Source: an uncultured Eubacteriales bacterium
GTDB lineage: Bacteria > Bacillota > Clostridia > Oscillospirales > Oscillospiraceae
Reading direction: 5' to 3'
Assembly: GCA_900545805.1 (NCBI GenBank)
Contig: URAL01000034.1
Location: forward strand, 1 to 18,623
Length of the DNA: 18,623 bases
Shown: positions 12,955-18,623 of the stretch, one piece after another
Layout of the letters: each line of letters begins with the position of its first letter
How positions within the stretch are numbered: the first letter of the stretch is position 1
Notes under the pieces: model-generated
Told to the model about the DNA's origin: nothing
Databases searched by the model: none
Seen by the model: only the letters and a program-made list of their open reading frames with translations
Translations under genes and position numbers: made by a program

Positions 12955-14760
12955 CTATTCGTCGAGCTTGAGAACTGCGAGAAAGGCCTCGGTCGGTATC
13001 TGAACCGTTCCGAGCTGGCGCATTTTCTTTTTGCCCTCCTTCTGCTTTTCAAGCAGCTTTTTCTTTCGCGTGATATCGCCGCCGTAGCATTTGGCGAGAA
13101 CGTCCTTGCGCATGGCCTTGACCGTCTCGCGTGCGATAATCTTGCCGCCGATGGCCGCCTGAATGGGAATCTCGAAGAGCTGACGAGGAATATTATCCTT
13201 GAGCTTTTCGCACAGCTTGCGGGCTCTGGGATATGCCTTGTCCTTATGAGCAATAAAGCTAAGCGCGTCGACCTGATCTCCGTTTAGCAGCATATCGACC
13301 TTGACAAGCTCTGAGGGCTTATATTCGCTCAGCTCATAGTCGAGCGAGGCGTAGCCCTTAGTGCGGGCCTTGAGCGTATCGAAAAAGTCATATATTATCT
13401 CGTTGAGCGGCATCTCGTAGCGCAGCTCTACAAGATGCGAGTCGAGATATTGCATGTCCTTATATTCGCCGCGCCTGTCCTGGCACAGGGGCATGATGTT
13501 GCCGACATAGTCGTTGGGAGTTATTATCGACACCTTGACATATGGCTCCTCCGCGTGCTCGATAACGCCGGGGTCCGGGTAGTTATGGGGATTGTCGACC
13601 ATGACAACGCCGCCGTCGGTTTTTACTACCTTATATATAACGCTCGGCAGAGTCGTCACGAGGTCGAGGTCAAACTCACGCTCAAGGCGCTCCTGTATGA
13701 CCTCCATGTGCAGCATGCCCAAAAATCCGCAGCGGAAGCCGAAGCCGAGCGCCGCGGAGCTTTCGGGCTCGAAGGACAGGGATGCATCGTTGAGCTGAAG
13801 CTTTTCCAGCGCGTCGCGCAGATCGGGGTATTTGCTGCCGTCCTCGGTGTATATGCCGCAGTAGACCATGGCGCGTGCCGGACGGTATCCGGGCAGAGCC
13901 TCGGCGCAGGGGTTTGCCGCGGTAGTCACCGTATCGCCGACCTGGGTGTCGGCAACATTTTTTATAGACGCCGTGAAATATCCGACGTCGCCGGCCGTCA
14001 GCTCCGCGCAGGACTCAAGTCCGATCGGCCGCATGTGGCCGACCTCGAGAACATTGTATTTTGCGCCCGTCGAGTGCAGCAGCACCTCCGTGCCCTTGGC
14101 TATGCGTCCGTCAAATACGCGCATGAAAACTATAACGCCGCGGTAGCTGTCGTACTGGCTGTCGAATATCAGTGCTTTGAGCGGCGCATTCACATCTCCT
14201 GTCGGAGACGGAACGTTTGCGACGATATCCTCGAGAACAGCCTCGACGTTTATGCCGTTTTTCGCGCTGATCTCGGGTGCATCCATGGCCAGAATGCCTA
14301 TAATATCCTCAATCTCCTGCTTTACGCGCCTGGGATCTGCGGCAGGGAGGTCAATTTTGTTTATAACGGGCAGGATCTCAAGCTCAGCATCCAGCGCAAG
14401 GTAGGTGTTGGCAAGCGTTTGAGCCTCAACCCCCTGCGATGCGTCAACGACGAGCACCGCGCCCTCACAGGCTGCCAGCGATCGGCTGACCTCGTAGTTG
14501 AAGTCGACGTGCCCCGGTGTGTCGATGAGGTTCAGAACATAGGTCTCGCCGTCCTTGGCCTTGTAGTTAAGGCCGACTGCGCGCGCCTTTATAGTGATGC
14601 CGCGCTCACGCTCGAGCTCCATGTTGTCGAGGATCTGATCCTCCATTATGCGCTCCTCGACAGCGCCGCATATCTCGATAAGTCTGTCCGACAGCGTGCT
14701 CTTGCCATGGTCGATGTGCGCTATTATCGAAAAGTTTCGTATATGGTCCTGCGGTATCAT
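12955..14760 (-). CDS. lepA: elongation factor 4 (LepA), ribosome back-translocating GTPase
   Basis: 601 residues, the standard length. LepA is a ribosome-associated GTPase that remodels stalled or initiating ribosomes. Visible GTPase motifs are G1 AHIDHGKST (14-22), G2 RERGITIKA, G3 DTPGH (80-84) and G4 NKID. The LepA-specific C-terminal domain is present, including the GGDITRKKKLLEKQKEGKKK stretch. GGAGG lies 7 nt before the ATG, and the start overlaps the stop of the upstream XRE regulator (ATGA), so translation is coupled. Confidence 0.97.
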   Translation of the reverse strand: MIPQDHIRNFSIIAHIDHGKSTLSDRLIEICGAVEERIMEDQILDNMELERERGITIKARAVGLNYKAKDGETYVLNLIDTPGHVDFNYEVSRSLAACEGAVLVVDASQGVEAQTLANTYLALDAELEILPVINKIDLPAADPRRVKQEIEDIIGILAMDAPEISAKNGINVEAVLEDIVANVPSPTGDVNAPLKALIFDSQYDSYRGVIVFMRVFDGRIAKGTEVLLHSTGAKYNVLEVGHMRPIGLESCAELTAGDVGYFTASIKNVADTQVGDTVTTAANPCAEALPGYRPARAMVYCGIYTEDGSKYPDLRDALEKLQLNDASLSFEPESSAALGFGFRCGFLGMLHMEVIQERLEREFDLDLVTTLPSVIYKVVKTDGGVVMVDNPHNYPDPGVIEHAEEPYVKVSIITPNDYVGNIMPLCQDRRGEYKDMQYLDSHLVELRYEMPLNEIIYDFFDTLKARTKGYASLDYELSEYKPSELVKVDMLLNGDQVDALSFIAHKDKAYPRARKLCEKLKDNIPRQLFEIPIQAAIGGKIIARETVKAMRKDVLAKCYGGDITRKKKLLEKQKEGKKKMRQLGTVQIPTEAFLAVLKLDE

Positions 14761-15077
14761 GTCAGTTCCTCCAAAGCGGCCTCGGTTTTATTGGCAAGGC
14801 TGCGCATTTCGGCAATGAATACGCGCGCGATATCCGCGCCCCTATCCACGCCGTCGGGGTTCGGCGAGCGGCCGAGCAGATAGTCGGCCGTTACATTATA
14901 ATAATCACAGACACGGCAGACAAAGTTGAGCCCCGGCTCGCGCGCACCGTTTTCATAGTGGCTCAAAAGCGCCTGGCTTATCCCCAGATCGGCAGCGGCC
15001 TTGCGCTGGCTGAGCCCCACCGTGCGGCGCAGCTCTGAAAGTATCTGTGCAAAGCTTTTCTTGTCGTATTCGTACAT
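14757..15077 (-). CDS. XRE-family helix-turn-helix transcriptional regulator
   Basis: 106 residues. A Cro/CI-type HTH covers about residues 9-69, with the core GLSQRKAAADLGISQALLSH (21-40) followed by YENGAREP, the family signature. The short C-terminal tail (70-106) is helical and charged and contains no known sensor domain. A weakly spaced GGAGAG precedes the ATG. The gene overlaps lepA by 4 nt and shares its transcript. A palindrome over the -10 of its promoter suggests autoregulation, which would also set lepA expression (inference). Target genes unknown. Confidence 0.9.
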   Translation of the reverse strand: MYEYDKKSFAQILSELRRTVGLSQRKAAADLGISQALLSHYENGAREPGLNFVCRVCDYYNVTADYLLGRSPNPDGVDRGADIARVFIAEMRSLANKTEAALEELT

Positions 15078-15110
15078 TTATCTTATTCTCTCCAAAAAAT
15101 GATTACAGTT

Positions 15111-15123
15111 TGTATATTATACA
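15111..15123. promoter_or_regulatory. candidate operator over the XRE-lepA -10 box
   Basis: TGTATATTATACA is a perfect 6-1-6 inverted repeat enclosing the -10 hexamer. The word GTTTGTA occurs at its left edge (15108-15114) and again next to the -35 (15136-15142). Size and position fit a binding site for an XRE dimer, most simply the regulator encoded immediately downstream. AT-rich composition makes chance palindromes common. Confidence 0.4.
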
Positions 15124-15144
15124 TATGATATCGCGGTTTGTAAA
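15116..15144 (-). promoter_or_regulatory. sigma-A promoter of the XRE-lepA operon
   Basis: On the minus strand TTTACA (15139-15144) and the perfect TATAAT (15116-15121) are 17 nt apart. The start near 15109 gives a leader of about 32 nt. Confidence 0.75.
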
Positions 15145-15163
15145 TAGAAATCGGGCTAAATAC

Positions 15164-15192
15164 TTGAAAAATTTTCGCGAGAGTGATAAAGT
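15164..15192 (+). promoter_or_regulatory. promoter of pta
   Basis: TTGAAA (15164-15169) and TAAAGT (15187-15192), preceded by TGA (extended -10), are 17 nt apart. The leader is about 45 nt and ends in GGAGG. Confidence 0.62.
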
Positions 15193-15244
15193 GGTATTCG
15201 GAATTTTTTGCGGCCGAAACACCGCATTATTGGAGGAAAATAAA

Positions 15245-16243
15245 ATGTTTGAAAATCTTATTGAAGTTCTTAAAAACGATCCGAGAAAGATCGTCTACAC
15301 CGAGGGCAGCGACGCACGCATCCTCGAGTCGGCGGCACGCCTGAAGAAGGACGGCTTCCTGACCCCGATACTCGTCGGCAAGGTCGATGAAGTCAAGGCA
15401 GCGGCCGCAAAGGGCGGCTTTGATATCGAAGGCCTCGAGATCCTCGATCCCGCTACCTACGAGGGCATGGACGCAATGGTCGACGAGATGGTTGCACTGC
15501 GCAAGGGCAAGATGAGCGAAGAGGACTGCCGCGCAGCTCTTTCCAAGGGCAACTACTTCGGCACGATGCTCGTCAAGATGGGCGTTGCCGACTGCCTGCT
15601 CGGCGGCGCGACCTATTCCACCGCCGATACCGTACGTCCCGCGCTCCAGCTTGTTAAGACCAAGAAGGGCGCACACCTTGTATCCTCCTGCTTTATCATG
15701 ATCCGCGGCGACGAGACCCTCGCAATGGGCGACTGCGCGATCAATATCGACTATCAGGATACCGTCGACAAGGAAGGCAACGTCACCTTCACCGCGGCTC
15801 AGAAGCTGGCTGAGGTCGCAATAGCCACCGCGGAGACCGCAAAGGTCTTCGGCATCGACCCGAAGGTCGCGATGCTGTCCTACTCCACCAAGGGCAGCGG
15901 CAAGGGCCCCAACGTTGACCTTGTTCGCAATGCTACCGAGGAAGCAAAGAAGCTCGCTCCCGAGCTCAAGCTCGACGGCGAGATGCAGTTTGACGCAGCC
16001 GTTTCTCCTGTCGTCGGCCAGCTGAAATTCCCCGGCTCTCCCGTTGCAGGCTACGCAAACACCTTTATATTCCCCGAGATCCAGTCCGGCAACATCGGCT
16101 ATAAGATAGCGGCACGTCTCGGCGGCTTCGCCGCATACGGCCCCATCCTTCAGGGCTTGAATGCCCCGATAAACGACCTGAGCCGCGGCTGCAACGCGGA
16201 GGAAGTCTACCAGATGTCCATCATCACCGCCGCGCTCAAGTAA
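15245..16243 (+). CDS. pta: phosphate acetyltransferase
   Basis: 332 residues, the length of the short clostridial Pta form. It interconverts acetyl-CoA plus phosphate and acetyl phosphate, feeding acetate kinase for ATP in fermentation. The start at MFENLIEVL is set by GGAGG 8 nt upstream and removes a 66-residue upstream extension. Family features include IVYTEGSDARIL near the N-terminus, KGNYFGTMLVKMGVADCLLGG, the YSTKGSGKGP loop and the C-terminal FPEIQSGNIGYKIAARLGG. Codon use is strongly biased, as in the oxidoreductase at 6292. No acetate kinase gene is adjacent. A phosphotransbutyrylase is less likely given the motifs. Confidence 0.95.
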   Translation: MFENLIEVLKNDPRKIVYTEGSDARILESAARLKKDGFLTPILVGKVDEVKAAAAKGGFDIEGLEILDPATYEGMDAMVDEMVALRKGKMSEEDCRAALSKGNYFGTMLVKMGVADCLLGGATYSTADTVRPALQLVKTKKGAHLVSSCFIMIRGDETLAMGDCAINIDYQDTVDKEGNVTFTAAQKLAEVAIATAETAKVFGIDPKVAMLSYSTKGSGKGPNVDLVRNATEEAKKLAPELKLDGEMQFDAAVSPVVGQLKFPGSPVAGYANTFIFPEIQSGNIGYKIAARLGGFAAYGPILQGLNAPINDLSRGCNAEEVYQMSIITAALK

Positions 16244-16271
16244 TACATAATACATATAATTAAACTCAAAG

Positions 16272-16300
16272 AAAACGCCGTCCGCCGGGACGGCGTTTTT
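16272..16300 (+). terminator. intrinsic terminator of pta
   Basis: AAAACGCCGTCC (16272-16283) and GGACGGCGTTTT (16288-16299) form a perfect 12-bp stem with a GCCG loop and a T run. Confidence 0.94.
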
Positions 16301-16395
16301 GCGTGAAATACCCGGTCATATGTACAATGGCGGCTTTGAGCATGGCCAAAGTATTGTGAACATCGACAATATGTAAACGGAAGGTGAATTTACAA
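16301..16395. other. intergenic stretch with no recognised element
   Basis: Part of the 466-bp gene-free region between pta and the transporter. I see only a short inverted repeat TATTGT (16352-16357) / ACAATA (16366-16371), and no open frame with a ribosome site. The rest of the region is the promoter and the riboswitch. Confidence 0.5.
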
Positions 16396-16424
16396 TTGAC
16401 TTGAACGGGCGGAAATGATATTAT
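16396..16424 (+). promoter_or_regulatory. sigma-A promoter of the riboswitch-transporter operon
   Basis: TTGACT (16396-16401) and TATTAT (16419-16424), preceded by TGA (extended -10), are 17 nt apart. The start near 16431 is 20 nt before the first riboswitch helix. Confidence 0.78.
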
Positions 16425-16430
16425 CATTTC
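16412..16430. promoter_or_regulatory. 19-bp perfect palindrome over the -10 box, candidate operator
   Basis: GAAATGATATTATCATTTC is a 9-1-9 perfect inverted repeat covering the -10 hexamer and reaching the expected start site, where a repressor could block transcription. It resembles no operator I can name with confidence. Confidence 0.45.
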
Positions 16431-16450
16431 AACAAATCACCCGATTCATG

Positions 16451-16682
16451 TTATGCTGAGAGGCGCGGGGCTTATCAGTACGTTTTCTGTTTTGTGACAG
16501 CATGGAAAACGGAAAGGAGGCTTCGCCGAAGATGCCTGTGCTCTGTCAGGTCAGGCTTCTGGGGTGTGCCAGAACATGGTACACACTGTCACGATAGTGG
16601 AGAGCTTTGCATAAGAAGATATCTGCAAAAGTGTTTTTTTTCTGTCGTGCCGCATATTCATGTGCGGCACGATTTTGTTATT
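16451..16682 (+). promoter_or_regulatory. lysine riboswitch (L-box) with transcription terminator
   Basis: The aptamer spans 16451-16614. P1 pairs TTATGC (16451-16456) with GCATAA (16609-16614). Conserved L-box sequence follows: GAGAGGCGCGG, CAGTA (16476-16480), AAAGGAGGCTTCGCCGAAG (16513-16531) and CTGTCA...TGGAGAGC (16586-16605). Stems visible are P2 (CGTTTT/AAAACG with inner CTGT/ACAG), a P4-type arm (GTGTG-CCA/TGG-TA-CACAC, 16564-16586) and a short P5 (CAC-GATA-GTG, 16590-16599). The terminator pairs TCGTGCCGCA (16645-16654) with TGCGGCACGA (16663-16672), then TTTTGTTATT. In this class lysine stabilises the aptamer and causes termination, shutting off lysine synthesis or uptake genes. Confidence 0.93.
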
Positions 16683-16709
16683 ATCACAAATTTAGGAGGT
16701 AGTTGTATT

Positions 16710-18266
16710 ATGTTTATCGGTACAGCCTGGGCTATCGTTCCGCCTATTGTGGCAATCGTTTTGGCACTGATAACAAAAGAAGTTTACAGCTCGCTGTTTG
16801 CCGGCTGCCTGCTGGCGGCAGTGTTCGTTTCCGTTTCGCTTCTGCCTGCCGGTCTCGGCTTTTGGCCATCGGTCGGAAATGTAGCCTGGGGAAGCTTTGA
16901 GCGTCTGTTTGCATCCATGGCCGAGAATATGGATCTCAATATCCTGATCTTCGACGTTCTGCTCGGCATGATCATTGTTCTGCTGGCAAAGTCCGGCGCT
17001 TCCAGGGCTTACGGCGCATGGGCAAGCAAGCGCATAAAGAGCAAGAGGGGAGCAATGCTGTCCACCTCGGCTCTCGGCATCCTGATTTTTGTTGACGACT
17101 ATTTCAACTGCCTGACGGTCGGCAACATCATGCGCCCGATCACCGACAAGTACAAGGTATCGCGTGCAAAGCTTGCGTACATCATCGACGCGACTGCCGC
17201 TCCGGTGTGTATTCTCGCGCCTGTATCCAGCTGGGCGGCCGCAGTCAGCAGCTACATTCCCGAGGGGTATGACATAAACGGCTTCCAGATGTTCTGCGCG
17301 GCTATTCCGTTTAACTTCTACGCGATACTGACACTTATCATGGTCTTCTTCACGAGCTTCTTCCTCATTGACTTCGGTAAAATGCGCCGTCATGAGCTCA
17401 ACGCGGCAAAGGGCGATCTGTTCACCTCCGGCGGAGAGGAGTTCAAGGACATGGAGCAGTCCGAGCAGGAGGGCAGCAGCAGGGGCCGTGTGTCCGATCT
17501 GCTAATCCCGATCATCGTACTGATCGTTACCGCAGTGTTCGCAATGATCCTCACCGGATATCATAACGGCGCGGAAAACCTGATCGATGCATTCGCAAAC
17601 TGCTCGGCAAGCCTGGCGCTCGTGTTTGCAACGTTTATGACCGTTATCGTCATGGCAATCATGTACATCCCCAGGAAGGTCGTCAGCGCACGCGAATTCA
17701 TAAACTGCCTGGTCGAGGGCTTCAAGGTTATGATCCCCGCTATCACTGTTCTGATCTTCGCATGGACGCTCAAGGGTCTTGTTGATCAGCTGAGCATCGG
17801 AACCTTCGTGCAGGGCATTTTCAGCAACAGCACAGCGGTCAGCATCTTCCTGCCCGTTGCGATATTCCTGGTAGCATGCCTTCTCGGCTTCTCCACCGGC
17901 ACCTCGTGGGGCACTATGGGCATCCTGATCCCGATCATCGTTCCCATGTGTGCGAGCATGCCCGAGGTAATGACCATCTGCATTTCCGCAACAATGGCCG
18001 GCGCTGTCTGCGGCGACCATTTATCACCCATCTCCGATACGACCATAATGTCCTCTGCCGGAGCTCAGTGCAACCACATCAACCACGTTGAAACTCAGAT
18101 GCAGTATGCCATTCCCGTTATTGCTGTGTCGGCCGTAAGCTATATAATTGCCGGCACCGTAAAGCACTGGTACATCGCACTGCCCATTTCCATCGTGATC
18201 ATGCTTGCCGTCATCATGGTGCTTTATAAGGTCTCGAATAACAAGAAGGAAAAGGTCACAGCATAA
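16710..18266 (+). CDS. NhaC-superfamily transporter, probable lysine importer
   Basis: 518 residues. The start is fixed by AGGAGGT 9 nt before the ATG; a longer frame from 16494 would translate the riboswitch and is rejected. It is polytopic, with about 11-12 hydrophobic segments from residue 5 (WAIVPPIVAIVLALITKEVY) to about 505. NhaC hallmarks include GILIFVDDYFNCLTVG, APVSSWAAAVSSYI, FSTGTSWGTMGILIPI and GAVCGDHLSPISDTTIMSSAG. Family annotation would be Na+/H+ antiporter. The lysine riboswitch directly upstream argues instead for lysine transport, in line with comparative-genomic predictions for L-box-linked NhaC proteins (called LysW). A charged cytosolic loop lies around residues 225-265. 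The C39-like gene starts 3 nt after the stop. Confidence 0.92.
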   Translation: MFIGTAWAIVPPIVAIVLALITKEVYSSLFAGCLLAAVFVSVSLLPAGLGFWPSVGNVAWGSFERLFASMAENMDLNILIFDVLLGMIIVLLAKSGASRAYGAWASKRIKSKRGAMLSTSALGILIFVDDYFNCLTVGNIMRPITDKYKVSRAKLAYIIDATAAPVCILAPVSSWAAAVSSYIPEGYDINGFQMFCAAIPFNFYAILTLIMVFFTSFFLIDFGKMRRHELNAAKGDLFTSGGEEFKDMEQSEQEGSSRGRVSDLLIPIIVLIVTAVFAMILTGYHNGAENLIDAFANCSASLALVFATFMTVIVMAIMYIPRKVVSAREFINCLVEGFKVMIPAITVLIFAWTLKGLVDQLSIGTFVQGIFSNSTAVSIFLPVAIFLVACLLGFSTGTSWGTMGILIPIIVPMCASMPEVMTICISATMAGAVCGDHLSPISDTTIMSSAGAQCNHINHVETQMQYAIPVIAVSAVSYIIAGTVKHWYIALPISIVIMLAVIMVLYKVSNNKKEKVTA

Positions 18267-18269
18267 GCA

Positions 18270-18623
18270 ATGAAGAAAATCGATGTACCCTATATTGATC
18301 AGACCGGCGGCGGAGCGCTTACAGGCTGCGAAAGCGTAACGGCGGTCATGCTTCTTCAGTATCTCGGCTGCGACATATCCATATACGATTTCATTGATAA
18401 TTACCTTGAAAAAGAGGACTTTGCCGAGATTGACGGAGTTTTGTACGGTCCGAGCCCTTATGAAAAATTTGTGGGCGACCCCTATGACAGGGACGCCATG
18501 GGCTGCTATGCTCCGGTCATTCAAAAGACCATGCAGCGTGTGCTGGGTGACAAATACCGGGTGATCGATGAAACAGGACGCGATATACCTTATCTTCTGC
18601 GTACATACATAGATAACGATATG
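18270..18623 (+). CDS. C39-like (papain-fold) cysteine peptidase family protein, 3' end beyond window
   Basis: 118 residues are visible, with no stop. ATG 18270 comes 3 nt after the transporter stop. The nearest Shine-Dalgarno-like AAGG is about 14 nt away, so translation is probably coupled. The start VPYIDQTGGGALTGCESVTAVMLLQYLG matches the N-terminal block of the C39_2 peptidase-like family, with Cys20 as presumed nucleophile. The His and Asp of the triad would lie past the edge. No signal peptide or membrane helix precedes it, unusual for the secreted members, so a cytosolic location is suggested. It falls under lysine riboswitch control. Catalytic activity cannot be confirmed from this fragment. 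Confidence 0.8.
   Translation, partial: MKKIDVPYIDQTGGGALTGCESVTAVMLLQYLGCDISIYDFIDNYLEKEDFAEIDGVLYGPSPYEKFVGDPYDRDAMGCYAPVIQKTMQRVLGDKYRVIDETGRDIPYLLRTYIDNDM

Noticed and set aside
12075..13253. 392-residue minus-strand frame over the SGNH gene and the lepA end
   Set aside because: It crosses a bidirectional terminator and two well supported genes, and its translation has no domain signature.
13435..14883. 482-residue plus-strand frame over lepA
   Set aside because: LepA on the other strand has all its GTPase motifs. The plus frame has no motif and runs into the XRE gene.
15227..16255. 342-residue minus-strand frame over pta
   Set aside because: Antisense shadow of a strongly supported gene, with no recognisable domain.
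16494..16709. N-terminal extension of the NhaC protein
   Set aside because: It would translate the lysine aptamer and terminator. The ATG at 16710 has a strong AGGAGGT.

Overview
The window is about 18.6 kb of bacterial chromosome with moderately high GC. The gene set suggests an anaerobic gut Clostridia relative, most likely Oscillospiraceae/Ruminococcaceae: an EFR1-type flavodoxin-ferredoxin, a multi-cluster Fe-S/FAD oxidoreductase next to a HypA-like protein, a Pta-type acetate pathway enzyme, strong AGGAGG ribosome binding sites and sigma-A promoters. This placement is inferred from gene content; there is no rRNA. I see no tRNA, insertion sequence, phage gene or CRISPR array.

Layout. (1) Minus strand, 2681 down to 1: an extended -10 promoter drives rlmB (23S rRNA methyltransferase). 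It is followed 13 nt later by a large membrane protein that runs off the left edge. That protein has the architecture of a P-type ATPase, but its catalytic Asp motif and its metal-site motif are degraded. (2) Plus strand, 2801-6171: a rhomboid/derlin-like membrane protein without catalytic residues and with a zinc ribbon tail, a membrane-anchored beta-propeller protein, and an EFR1 flavodoxin-ferredoxin, closely spaced as one likely operon. (3) Plus strand, 6292-9386: with its own promoter, a 909-residue GltD-like FAD/NAD(P)/Fe-S oxidoreductase and hypA, ended by a strong terminator. (4) Minus strand: glyA, whose terminator lies back to back with that of hypA. (5) Plus strand, 10987-12914: two membrane-anchored extracellular enzymes, an endonuclease/exonuclease/phosphatase-fold protein and an SGNH hydrolase, sharing a bidirectional terminator with the facing lepA. 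(6) Minus strand, 15077-12955: an XRE-type regulator translationally coupled (ATGA) to lepA, with a palindrome over its own -10 box. (7) Plus strand: pta with promoter and terminator. (8) Plus strand, 16396-18623: a promoter overlapped by a 19-bp perfect palindrome, a lysine riboswitch (L-box) with an intrinsic terminator, an NhaC-superfamily transporter, and the start of a C39-like peptidase cut by the right edge.

The genes mix housekeeping functions (rlmB, glyA, lepA, pta) with anaerobic redox and cell-surface functions. The most informative points are the lysine riboswitch, which reassigns the 'Na+/H+ antiporter' as a probable lysine transporter; the two pseudo-enzyme-like membrane proteins; the regulator-lepA coupling; and the HypA-like protein paired with an oxidoreductase rather than with a NiFe hydrogenase locus.
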